Shown piece by piece: positions 12,101-25,100 of a stretch of 64,000 bases of DNA. The position numbers and the translations under genes are program-made. Source of the DNA: Larimichthys crocea (taxonomy: Eukaryota > Chordata > Actinopteri > Sciaenidae). The stretch covers positions 21,586,742 to 21,650,741 of the forward strand of contig NC_040017.1 in assembly GCF_000972845.2 (NCBI RefSeq), read 5' to 3'. The notes under the pieces are model-generated. The model saw only the letters and a list, made by a program, of their open reading frames with translations, had not been told where the DNA came from and did no database searches. Positions within the stretch are counted from its first letter, which is position 1, and every line of letters begins with the position of its first letter.

Positions 12101-15100
12101 AAGCCACCTGACTCTGATTTGAGTTATTACTATCAGGCCTCTGATATGATTTACCAAACTAAAGGACAGATACAAAATGTCTTTGTTCCTGCTGCCAGAG
12201 GCCTTTTTAACAGCTCCATGTCAAATTGATTTGTGGCATTTATTTATTGTTCATTTACTGTTTTTTCTTTGACACTTGAGTTTGTGTTATTTTTGTTATG
12301 TTTGTTTATGTTTGTGTTTATCTGCTGCTGCACCACAAATTTCAAATTTGGAGATAATAAAGTACTTTTCTATCCTCAATGTAAACTATTCCTTTAACCA
12401 GTTAGCTGTGTGGTTGGCGAGGGGTTGTCCACTAAAGATGATCGGTGGTTTGATTCCCAGCTCCTCAGTCTGTATGTCAAAGTGTCCTTGGGAAAGATAC
12501 CTGAACCCCAAATTGCTCCCTGTAAGTCGCTTTAGATAACACGTGTCAGCTAAATGTAAATTAAACATTATTTCTTAAAAACAAATCATCTCCTTCCAGT
12601 ATTGGGATTTTGCATAAATCTACCTCTGAGCCATACCTTCAGCTGGATTAAAATAAAATATTTGGTGTCCGTGTGGAAAAGTAGCCGCCTTCCACCTCAT
12701 AGAAATCATAAAACTTCTCCATCTTTTTTCCCGTCTTTCAAGGCTGAGGATAATTGGAATTCTAAAAGGAGGAAATCACAAGGGTGAGAGAAGTTCAGGA
12801 AAACGGCACGGTAATCTTCAGCTGCTAAGCTGTCTGTCTTCAAGCCTCCAGCCCCGCTGCTCACATGGCTGCCTCTGACAGCCCAGCGACTAAAACATTC
12901 GCTTCTGCTCGTTCTGACGAGTGTTCTCACGTTGGAGCATTTTTACAAACTTTGATGTGTAGATGTACTGTAAGCACTGTTTCCTGTTACTTCAGGCCGA
13001 GTGTCAGGCATATTGACGGTGAGGGCGGGCTGAGTTGCTCCCAGCACTGTATATAAATGCAATATATAGATACCCCAACCTGGGATTGCTGCCATAGTTG
13101 GGTAGAAAACTGACATTTTTTTTCCTAGAGAAATCTACAGCAAAGAGGAGAGAGAGAAGAGTGGGGACTGCAGTCTTGCAGTAAAAATGTAGCTTGTCTT
13201 TAGAAAGTCGGGTCTATTTTTGCCTGGGCATTGAAGTGCTGAGTGGTAGGTGGTGGCGTGAAGGGTAGGGATCAACCTCAGCTCCCATTTGTCAAAGAGT
13301 GAGAGGGTGCTGCTGTAAACAGAGTAACGCACTGTATCCACGTCCGGACGGCCCCCAGGGCATACACCACTTACACAGTACAGGGTTCTGTCTACTGTGA
13401 AAACAGAGAGCTAACACCTGTTCACATCACATCACAAGCTTTGTCAGGTAGGAAAAGCTTTGAAGAGGAAACGCTAAGAACGTTGCAAAGTTGGCAAGCA
13501 CAAAAAAAAAAAAAAACAGTCCCAAAGTATATCTGGAAGAAGAACCTTTGATTAAATTATCAGAAATATAGTTAACTTGAACCTCTCGTTACCTGAAACT
13601 AATAACATTTCAAAATATAATTGCATTTCCTGTTTGCCCCAAACAAAGTCGAGATATCAAAAATTTCGTACTTTAAGTTTTAACAAGCCTGTGGAAAGTG
13701 CCACCGACATGTACACTGAAATTAGCGCTATAAACGTTTAGTCAGCTGATTTAAAATGACTGTTTCTGATTTCACATGTTAATGGAAGATTTATTTTTAT
13801 AGATTACCTTATTGCTCAGGTTAGAGAGAATTAGAAAAATTTTTTAATCATCAAATCAAATCAAATCAAGTTTATTATTGCCCTACAATAACCAGATGGT
13901 ACCCAAAGTGCTTTACAACAAAGCCGTAGAGAAACAAATTAAAATACAGTTAAAGAAATAAAGTGCTGTAGTGTTAAAAAAAAAAAAAGGAACATGTGTA
14001 ACTAGTCAGAATCAAACGCTAATCTAACAAAGTGTGTCTTAAGTTTTGATTTAAAAAGGCTGAGATCACTAGTGGTGCGGATGTCGGTGAGCAGTTTGTT
14101 CCACAGTCTGGGAGCAGCGACAGCAAAGGAACGATCGCCCCACTGGTTAAGTCTGGACCTCGGGGCCTCCAGCAGAAGCTGAACGGAAGAGCGCAGGGCT
14201 CTGCCACAATTGCGAAAAGTTAAAATCTCAGCCAGGTAGGGGGGAGCCAAGCCATTAATGGCGTTAAAAACAAACTAATAGCCTAAGTATTTCTATTCTA
14301 CTCCTTAGCTGAGAACAGGAACTATATTTTATGGTATACCTTGCCTGTAACATAAGTGATTGTTAGTATTGGCGGGGTGTTAAGAAGTGAAACCTATCAC
14401 ATGGTATTGAATTGTCCTACAGTTGAAGCGGACATTAAAGTACTGAAGTGAACAGAAGGAGCTGTCACTGTGAGTTTAATTGACCCACAGCTCGAAACTA
14501 ATTTAACTTTAATTTTAAGCGTTACATTAATAAGGCACTCTTAACAGACAAGGGGCTAATTTAAGTTACATATTTTTAGTGGTTTGTTAATGATGTAAAG
14601 TATCTTTTTAATTTTATAAATCGTGTGAATTATAGAGTTAATATTGGATTTTGTTTCGACAGCGATCGAGGTTGGCTGGCTTGAAATTCTCCGACTTGTT
14701 GGTGTTACAACTCAGAGGCTGCATGTTTTATTTCCCACGTGCCTCCTCCAATGTCGTGCTAATCATTAATTACACGCACAACATGCTACTTTCCCAGCAA
14801 TTCAAAGCAATGACACAAAAAGACCTAATTAAAACTTTATTCTGTATTTTCATGCACACGCTGCTCATAGCATTTTACATCATTATCCTGTAGCCTACAT
14901 GTAGAATAACGGAGCCCCTGAAATGATGATACCACTTTATGCATATGCATTTTGTTCTTGTGCAGGCTGCGGCTGAAGCTTCTAAGAGATTAACAAGTTT
15001 TTTCCAATAGCTTGTCCCAAAGCAGGATGATGTGACACTAAAATTTAAAACACAAGCTGCACGTTTGAATTATTGATTTCGTCATTTCGCTTGTGTGGGC

Positions 15101-18100
15101 ACAAAAATAGATGTTTTTTTTTTATGTTATAATTTTCATATCGCTGCAGGACAAACTGGAAAAAAATGATCCGAGATTTTAGTCTGCAAAGAGATTGAGG
15201 ATGTTCAATTTTTCATTTAGCAGTGAGTTAAAAAAGTAAAAAAAAGAACGCAGCTTTAATGAGGAAAGAAATCATATCTTCTCTTTGGGGAATCTTAAGT
15301 TACATATTAAAATGATTTTGACAATTAGACAGACTGCAAACTGAACAATGGCTCTCTGACCCAGACCAGTTTGATCCATAGATTTCACTAAAATCAGCTG
15401 CACCATGAAAATATTTAGATTTGTCCATACTGAAGTACAAGATGGATAATCTACTCTGTTTTGGTAGCAGCTGTGCGATGGAATAATATCACATCAAAGC
15501 TATTCGCAAATTTTATTCATATTATGTGATAACAATTAATGGAAAAAGCCCAAATGAGCTCTGAGACTGCACGGCCCCAAAGAGCATCTCTTCCACTTGA
15601 GTCCCACGTCATTATCACACTCTCACTATGCACATGCAATCCCCAGAACAAACTTTAATCTATGTAATGAGACTGGCCATATTCATGTTGCATCTGTTCA
15701 CTGGTAATTCCTCAGCGGTGGACTTGACGCCACATGGCCAGAGGCCCACCAGAGCCCGAGTGAACACGGCGGAGTGATGCTGTTTGAAAAGCGCTGTCCG
15801 TTCACACAGCCTGCTGCTAGTCAGGAGGTTACAGTAAACAATAAAACGCTCCGGTAAAATCTACAGTAGCCACTACAGGAACAAAAGGGAGAGATCCACA
15901 GATAGTGAGTCACTGCCATTAGTCGTCTTTGCAGTGATGATCCTGCTTGAAAAGCCCACAGGGAGAACATTCAATGGATTCAATATTATTTACACAATTT
16001 TCACTCTATTAAAAAAAACTGAAAGTCTGTCCTATCGCTCGCACCAGGGAGATGAGTCCTCCAGCTTTTCGACATGCCGTGCTTTGCCTTTATTTCACAG
16101 CATATTACCAGGTCAGGCAGAGGTTTTGTACTTGGTAAAGAGGTGGGAACAGGAAGGGATAATTCTGACCCCATTCTGACAGCTCGCCATCTTGTCACAG
16201 ACACTGAGGCAACATCAGAAGAGCCAATTTCCTGCTGCAAGTAGTCTGTGTGAAGGCAGTGGCAAACATATTGTCTAATCCAGAAGAGAGAGAGAGAGAT
16301 TTTAAGGTTGCGTGACACTGTGAGAGACTTATACTCATTTTAAAGCTGCTGTAATCAATATCTTTGTAGTTGTTCAAATGTGAAATTGGTTGCATAAAGA
16401 ATTATCACCCAACACTGCACTGTAGAGCTTTATAGCTTTCAGTTAAAGGTCCAGTGTGTTTAATTTCGTAGCATCTAGCGGTGGAGCTGTAGTTTGCAAG
16501 CAAGAGACAACTCCAACGGCTGTGAAGTGAGGTGGAAGTGCCAAAACTGCAGTTCCTCGAACGTCCACTTGAGGCTGGATACAGAGTGAGTTAATCTCCA
16601 TAAGTCCTCATGTTAAAATGTCCAACTTCACAGCAGAAATAAACACGTTTACAGCCCGGTACAAAAATCAGTTTTGGTCTCTATAGCTAATTTTACCCGT
16701 TCATGACAACTGTACTGAGAGTAAATTTTTATAGGAATCAGCTGTTCAAATAATATTAAGGCTTAAAGCTATGCAGAATTAACAGTGTGGCTGCGATGAT
16801 TGACAGGTAGCTGCCATTACAGATGGCTTGCTTCAACACCCGGGTGTCATTCAGCTGATGATCCATGTCTTTTCAGATTTTTAGATTAGCTGGAAGGTGG
16901 AAGAAGCAGGACTGTCAACATGGCGACAGCCACAGCCACAGATTTTGAGCATCTCATCATCCCTTCCCAATATGCATGAGAACCTACAGTGAATGGACAG
17001 TGAGTGGATTATATTCATATTTTTACCAATAGACCTACAAACTGGACCTTTAACTGTTAACTGTGGTTCAGTCTGATTGCTCTCACTGCGTCTCTTTTGG
17101 CTGTAAACTCAATGTACACTACCCACCCAACACCAAACAGTCGAGAAACAACGTTAGCGACTAGATGGTGAAAACATTTAGCAGTGGGAGATATGCAAGA
17201 TATTTCCCTCAGGAGCTGGTGGAGAACAAAAACAGAGCTAAAAGAGTGAACATTGGGTGGGAAACATCCAAATTAATGCTAATGTTGCTTTGGATTTACA
17301 GTCTAATACAACAGTTCTGCAGTGAAGTCTTCCTTTATAAAGGTTACACTGTTCATAAATAATAATAAAAATCTCTCTGGCTATACAGTCTGTGTTTTAA
17401 CAATCAGGTTTAATAAGTGATTTTTGTGTTATAGCTTCATAAAAAAAGATTTTCATGCTTAATTTTATCAGCTTACTTTTCTTTATTCTATATGTACAGC
17501 ATGTAGCAGTTTTTTTTTTTAATATACTGTATTGACTCTTCTATATGTGCTCCGTGCTGCATTGTCACCAGAGTGTGTAGGAAAGAATGTATGTATAATG
17601 CAGTCATAAATTGCTGAGACACAGTTATTTCCCTCCATGCACTCTCAGAGGCAGCAGATGCCTCTGCACAGTCGTGAACGCCATGTTAGAACAGAAAGAA
17701 GTGCAGTTCAAGAGCGAGAACGCTTTTGGAAGAGCAGCCACTTCTTTCTCTTAGTACTTAAAGGCCTCAGTGTACTGCCTTATACCTAAAGCCCAAACAG
17801 CTGAAGTACTATTCAGAGAGAAAACACAGTGGGTCACACTGAAATTGCAGGTCAATCTACTCAATGAAATAGGATTGGGAGGTACATGTACAAGGGAATA
17901 TGGCTCTGCTTCTCAGCCAGAGGCTCACAATTAAATGTGCAGTAGTGCTGGGAAACGTAGATACTGTATAATCATAGAAATGTTTCCAGAATGGTTGTAG
18001 TTATGCAGCTAAAGTATATAATCTAATATATGTGCTCTACTTTAAAGGTATATTCACCATGGTCTGAGACACACGTCATACCGCCTGGCTTTAGTGAAGT

Positions 18101-21100
18101 AGTGAATAATATGTGTTCATGTAACATCTTCAAACTCATGGGCTCAGTTATCCCCGCTATAATTTAAAGGAACAGTTTGACATTGTGGGAAACTTATTTG
18201 CTTCTTTGATGATTAGAAGATCAATACCACTGCCATGGCTGCGTTGTAAATATGAAGCTGCAGCCAGAAAACAGTTACTTTATCATAAGACAATAAATAT
18301 AAATAAACAGCTAGCCTGGCTCTGTTGTCAAAATCCACCTACCAGACCCCCTAAAGCTCACTAATCAACATGATATAGTTAATTTGAACTATTTCTTGTC
18401 GAGGTGTAGTATTTTGTCCTCAATGTGAAGTTTACAGAGACAAACAGAGACTGCAGGAAGTTACCAGACTCACATGATCCACCATAAAACCATAAAGGTG
18501 TTTTTTTTTTTTACTCTTATTTCATACAGATTAAACAAACAAGTTAAAACATGCACATTTCTTGGCTTTTTAAGCTAAGGTTTCTAGTCTTAATGCTGCT
18601 GGCTGTAAATTTACAACAACAAGAAATAAAGAAAAAATGTCAAACTGCTCCTTACAACAACAAGAAATAAAGAAAAAATGTCAAACTGCTCCTTTAAATC
18701 CTTAATTGCAATTCTGTCATACAGAAAAATGCATCTCAAAACTGTGCAGTGTGTGCGTAGTCTTGTGTTTTAGTCACCTGTATTTGTGATATAATGACAT
18801 CCTTCTATCTTTTATGGTCAATGTTATTTAGAGTGTCAATAACAACGTCAAAGTCCTGTAGATTTACTGTACTTTGCAACTAAAAAGATCTTGATCCTGA
18901 TTCATCCCAAGATCCATCCAAATCCTCATTAATTAAAAAATGTGAAACTCTGAATCTGTTACACATAAAAAACCAACTTCTGACAACGTCTCTGATGACT
19001 TTGTTGTATCTTTCGAGCCACATCTACAGACATCTTACCAGTGTACTCTGGATCCACATGAGGAGGGTAGAAGCGGAAGTTGATGAAGAAGGGGATAGGC
19101 ACTCCAAACTTGAACCACTCCACCACATAGGGAGGCTGCTGGCCGTCCAGGGGAGGGGACACGTCACACCCCAGGATCACGCTCTCTCCGGCGCGCGCCG
19201 TCACAAACCGGGGCTCCTCTCTCACTCCGTGGGCACCTTAGAGGAAGGAAGGAAGAAGAAGCATTACAAGGAAGAAATTTTAACGCTTAACCAGCGAAGA
19301 ATTTTTAACATATAAGAGAAGGCGCAGGGATATTCTTCTGCACATTTTAACATATAAGAGAAGGCGCAGGGATATTCTTCTGCACAGAAATCCTGCAGTC
19401 AAAACCGAAAAATAAAGTCATCCACGAGTAATTTATAAACAATAATTGGGTGGCAATTAAAGGTGATCGACAAAACTGCTGAACAGTGGATTAAAACTAC
19501 ACCTAACTTCAGACGCTCGTAGCCTAATTTGAGAGTGGTCATCATGTACATAGGTTTCATCAGAAACAGATCAGCCAATTGTCATCTGTCACCTGCATCT
19601 GTTGGTGAGTGTTTTGTGGTCGTGCCATACTGTACTATAAATGAGCTGCCAAGGGATCCCATTGATCATAGCTGGCTGCTGCTCAGATAAGCTTTACTAT
19701 GAGCACCACCAGGCCTGGCGTTTAGCCACGAATGTCCAGGCACGCAGCCGAGCGTTGACCTATCAGATGACTGAAAGGTCGGCATACCTGCCTCAGCAGA
19801 ACGCTCACTCTGGGAATGGATTTTTCTCCAACTGCCACCCCCGCTTTCATTGAACCGGCTGTATCTCCACCGTCAGAGGAAGCATGACTACCCGCCCTCG
19901 CCCAAAGGGGAAATCGCTCGGGGGATCAAGAGACATGCTGACGTATCACTCCAGAGAAACACCAGCTGAATAACTTAACGCTTTCAGTAGCAGTATCATC
20001 TGCATTAGCGGGGCTAATTTTTACAAGAAGAACAAATACGTTGGGACTTGGAGGTATTATGAGCTCAAGCAGCGCTGATGTTACCAATGTTCCACCACTA
20101 TCCACTGTTGGATGAAACGATATATATGTGACCCGCGAGCACCGTGCCTTTTTTCAGCTATGCACACTGGAATTAGAGCCCAAATATTTTCACCCCGTTC
20201 CACTGTCTGGAAAATAAAACTCCACCCCTAGAGGCCATATGCATCACTTAGTGATTGTGTTTACCAGTTTAATCTGCATCATCCTGTGGCCGAGTTAATC
20301 CACTTTAGTCGTTTCAGCCAGCACAGATTCTGGACTGAAACAGAGCAGATTTAATCAAATTACACTTTTTTTTTTAAAGTGGAGATGTGGTCTGCCAGTT
20401 ACGGGCTTCAGTCCTGGAATCTACTTTTGTGCTAATGTGCCTCCTTGTTAAGAAGGGGAAAATAACTATGCTACCCTGAGCTCTACTGAGCAAGTGCGTA
20501 ACTCAATGAACCACACATGAGCGGCAAAGAATCTGAGTCTGAACACTGACCAAGAACAGGTTTAATACCCCACAAAACATCTTCTCATAGTGGAGCTGAT
20601 TGGCAGCTACTGTACAAACCAAAGAGGCTAAACCTACCTAACATAAGCAACATATTTTCATCTTAATAGCATGTCAAAATGCATAAAGATTGCTGAGACT
20701 GACCGAGAAGGGAGAGCGCTTCTGCAGGCATGACACTCTCATACAAACGATGACCTTTCAATGCACTTCTGAGGGAAACCTGTCCCATCCAAACTAAACT
20801 AAACTAATCCTTTCAGGCTTGCAAAAAGCCTGAAATTCACACCTGAGCACGCTCCATTGCAGCCTCATTTATAACACCTTTAAAAAAAGATTATAATAAC
20901 CCCTTTCAACACCCCATGCAGGGCTTGGGCTGAGGCATATGCTCAAAAGTCCAATCAATTTGAATTATGCATAAGTGAATCCCAACACGGGTGCCTTTAA
21001 GAAATGTTTCAACATTTTGGGAGATGTGCTTTTTCTTGCTGAAGGTTATCTAAGGGTACAACAGCCAGTTAGCTTAGCTTAGCATAACGACTGAAAGCAA

Positions 21101-22094
21101 GTGGGAAAAGCTAGCATGGTTCTAAAATTCACAGATTAACATTAACAAATGTTCAGTCTGTACAACGAATCAAGTGTTAACAACAAGACGCACTTTTACA
21201 GGCTGTTTCGTGACTGACTTTTTCGTGGCCTGGAGCAGTGACTTCCTGGTTTCTTTCTTTCTTTTTTTACAAGTTAAACAAATAATTTAAATGTTGTCTT
21301 AATTAGTTAGTTAATTTAGAACTTTGTCGGTGCTGGTGGGCAGATTTTGTTACCTTTGGATAGAGCTAGGCTATCACTTTCTGGTCTGTATGCTAAGTTA
21401 AATGGTGTTAATCTTCTCATCAAAGGCCATGTGCTGTGAGATTTATTTCCCCGTTTTAATCACTGTATATTTTCAATAACAATCCTCCACAGAAACATTT
21501 ACATATATTACATTTTCATTAGAACTAGATCCATAAATCTCCCAAGTCAGCCAAACATAGCTTATTGCAGATTTATTTGAATTTGTAAGTACGTGATGAA
21601 CCGGTCTGTTGTTATATTTTAAATCTCAAGTATCTTCCTCAAAAAGCTTTCATTTAAATTATTATATTACAATTCATCAAAACATAAGAAATAGCCAAAC
21701 TAAAATCCCTTTAATAACACAGCTTATCATCTCACAGGCTTCCCAGCATCAGTTTTTCAGGTGCACAGTCAGACGATGAGGTTTGTTACAGTATACAGAG
21801 CTCAAATGTCTCATCTTAAAACCCTTCTTAAAACCCGCCTCTTCTCTTTGGCTTTTAACACCATGTAGAGGGTTGATTTTATGTGTATACATGCATATTT
21901 TTATTTACTTATTTTACCTCATGTTTTGTTGTGTTTCTATTGTGTTATTTATTGTGCTCTATCTTGTTGTACAGCACTTTGAAAACCTTGTGTTTACTAA
22001 AATCGTGCTATATAAATAAAGTGGATTGGATTGAATATATTCCGATATAAAACAGTCGTCAACACATTCAGAGTCCAGGCTGTAGATTTTCAGG

Positions 22095-22125
<31 letters not shown>

Positions 22126-25100
22126 TTAACCATTGGTGTTGCATTACAAATTATGGTAAAGAGTGTCTTTTGTCTTTACTTATGGGTCGGGCAGTTGAGC
22201 TCTTTGGCTTTCAGAAGAAAACAGAGAGCCGGCTCACATCCATAATGAAACACACTGAATACATTGTTTGGTTTGCGTAAGTAGAGTCACTTGACATGAA
22301 GCAAAGGCTCAAAACCTGCTGTGGCATGACTGTGCATGCTGCTGAAATCCATTGTTTTCTCTGCAGACAGTTCAGGTTGCAGAAGATTTAGAGGCTCGGG
22401 TTTCTGGCTGGCATTATTTTTGGATCCTGGTGGTGTTGGGAGCACGTCTTGGACCGAGAACAGACTTTAAAGACTTGAGATAATATATTGGAGGGCTAAT
22501 AATTCTCCAATTCCTTTATGGGATCCTCATGAGGGGACAATCAGCACAGGCTTGGTCACCACTTTTGCCTTTTTCATTTCCTTAATGGAGACACAGTGAC
22601 CCAGCAGCGTTTATGGGGGCTTATTCAGGGGAAAATATTTATGCTCTCAACAGGACATAAATGTTATACAAGAGTCCATGCTTAAGATCTTCCAAATAAA
22701 CAATACAGTAGATATAAAGGATGGATACAGTTAAGAGACAATGGTAATTCATGATTGCTTTGGTGCTATAAACATCAACCCAACTCAAGTGAAGTTGCAG
22801 AGTGAAGGCTGAAACCTGCCAAATACACAGAGGTAAAAATCTGTTGAGTAAGATCGGCATAAATCAAACAGCTAATAAATCCGGGAGACCAATATGTTTG
22901 ATGCATCTATCCTGGGCGTATAGTGGACTTACTGCTATGATCATGAATTCCTGAAGGGCAACATTTCAGTCACCTGTCAGATAAATCACCTATACGACAG
23001 GAAGTTCATGTACAAAAGCAAAATACAGGAATAATTCCTCATTGTTTGGCAAAGGTTAAACAGGCAGTGCCACGGAGCGATTGTTTTCATTATTGATTAA
23101 TCTGATGATCATTGTCTTGACTTATTGTTTGGGGCAGAAAATAGTGATATTCAAAAAATCAAGAGCCCCAAATCTCTAAATAATTGATTTACCATCTCAT
23201 GTTTTTCCCATCTTTTTGGCTTGTGACCCCATAAAACGAAGCAGTGTCTATTTCTGTGGTGTCAGAAGTCTAAAAGTTACAAGTTCTGACCTCAAAATGT
23301 CTCATTTGAATACAAGAGGTGAAACTATTATATTGTGTCAAAAAAAAAATCACATTGGGGAAATCAGAATAGTGTAGCAGAACTTTTCTTTCTTTATATC
23401 TGTTTCATTAAACGCCCTGTGAACCCTAAATGAATGATTTTTATTATTATTATTATACCATGCATATAACTATTCACAGCCCGCATGGGACCATAAATTC
23501 ATATAAGCCAGGACCAGAGTGCTGCGTTTACATTTCCAAACAACAAAGTCCAAAAATAGAGAAGCAACTCAAGCATCTTTCACAATAATCCATCTTGCCT
23601 TCAAAGTTAGCAAACTAATTCAAAATTAAACAGCCATTCCATTTTTTAATCGTCTGTACACCAGAATGTCTCAGTGTTTTTTCGAGCCATTTCATGGGAA
23701 ATTTACTAATTTGTACAGTACAAAAGAAAATGGGGCCTCACTTTCCACCCAAATCACACAGCTCACACAGTCCATTTTCCTCCTAAATATTTTTCAGTTG
23801 ACTGTCAGTGGACAGAGGTAGAATACCGAATGTCTTATTTCTGAGAGAGACAGCTTTTCCTACATTGAGTAAACTAATGACCCCTGAATAAGTGAGATAT
23901 TTTCTACATCAGGTTATGTTCAATGCATAGCAATAACAGAACAAAGTGAACGTAGGATGTTTGATCTTCTGTGAATTTTGCATCAGAGGTGAGTTTTCCT
24001 GATATTTTTAGGAACTATTTATACAAATTTGAATCTGTATTATGTATTTTTTTATCATTTCTAACAATCCTGAATACTTAATAGCAGGCGTATTTTTAAC
24101 CAGCTTTCTTCACTCTGACACTGGGTCAGGTTAAGTCTGGTGAGACAGTTCGCTCTTTAACATCATTACATCATTTCAGTTTGATCCTAGAGACTCAGTT
24201 ACAACCTTACTTGTCAGAAATTAATCAAGCGAAAAATGATTTATATTCAGCTTAATGTTCTAAAGCTCATTCTTTGTGTACTTCTTACCATTTGTTCTTT
24301 CTGAAACACATTGAAATATTTATATTTTGATTGTATTGTATATTGTAATGTACATATTGTATATTGTGATTCCTAATTCTCCACTTATACCACAAACCAA
24401 CCACGATAAACATTAGTACATCATCTGCGTATAATACACATAACACATTCGGTTTAATATCATTCAATTTCATTAGATGAAATTAGCTTCCTCAGAAATA
24501 TTGAACCATAAACCAAACTTAATAAAATCTAAAACTCCAACTTCAGCTTTCACAAGTTTAAAGATAAGCTCCTCTAATCCAGTCAAAAGCCAAACAACAT
24601 AAAAACGTGGATTTCTTCTTCTGCTTCTAATAATAGTTGATATTTAGTTGATATTTAATGCATAAGATCGATACAGGCTCATTTCTTTCTAAATCCATTC
24701 TGCTCGTCAACAAGACACTGGACCAAAAGCAGTCTGTTTTTTAGTTTATTAGTTCGATTTAACTTGTGACGTGCTGAGGTAAGAACAGAAAACAGTAAAT
24801 CCACACATAAGAGGCTGGAACTACGTTGAATATTTGCTGTTTTTGAAAATATTACTTATCAGCATAGTTGGCAACATTGTAACGTCTCACTTAGTTAATA
24901 GTAATATTTATAGAATACTTTTCCAAGAGGTGTTTTACAGTGATTTATGAAATACATTAAAAAATATATCAGCAAAGCACAAACACACACCATGCAATGT
25001 AACAAAACCATAAACCAATAATAGACATCTGTTGGAGGTCAATAAACAGCTGTGCAGATCAGCGCATGAATCATCGCAGCACAACAGCGGGGGGTACGTG

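Larger units (their letters stand above)
7965..15212. repeat. Copy 2 of the ~7.3 kb near-identical duplication
   Basis: This aligns with 1-7354 from its first bases (GGAGACGAGACC) to GATGTTCAATTTT, where copy 1 runs into the N gap and copy 2 continues into single-copy sequence. This is what two overlapping contig ends look like when joined end to end without merging. The second exon 3 copy, a second SINE and a second LINE end lie inside. The rest is intronic, with no further gene content recognised. Confidence 0.93.
3126..19038 (-). other. igsf9b intron 2 as assembled (contains the duplication)
   Basis: The intron between exons 3 and 2 is 15.9 kb as assembled. Once the duplicate is collapsed, the true length is probably near 8 kb. 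The single-copy part, 15213-19038, holds two MITEs (16442-17054 and 18162-18699) and a poly-T run near 17511. Otherwise it is unremarkable AT-rich sequence, with no additional exon recognised on either strand. Confidence 0.7.
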
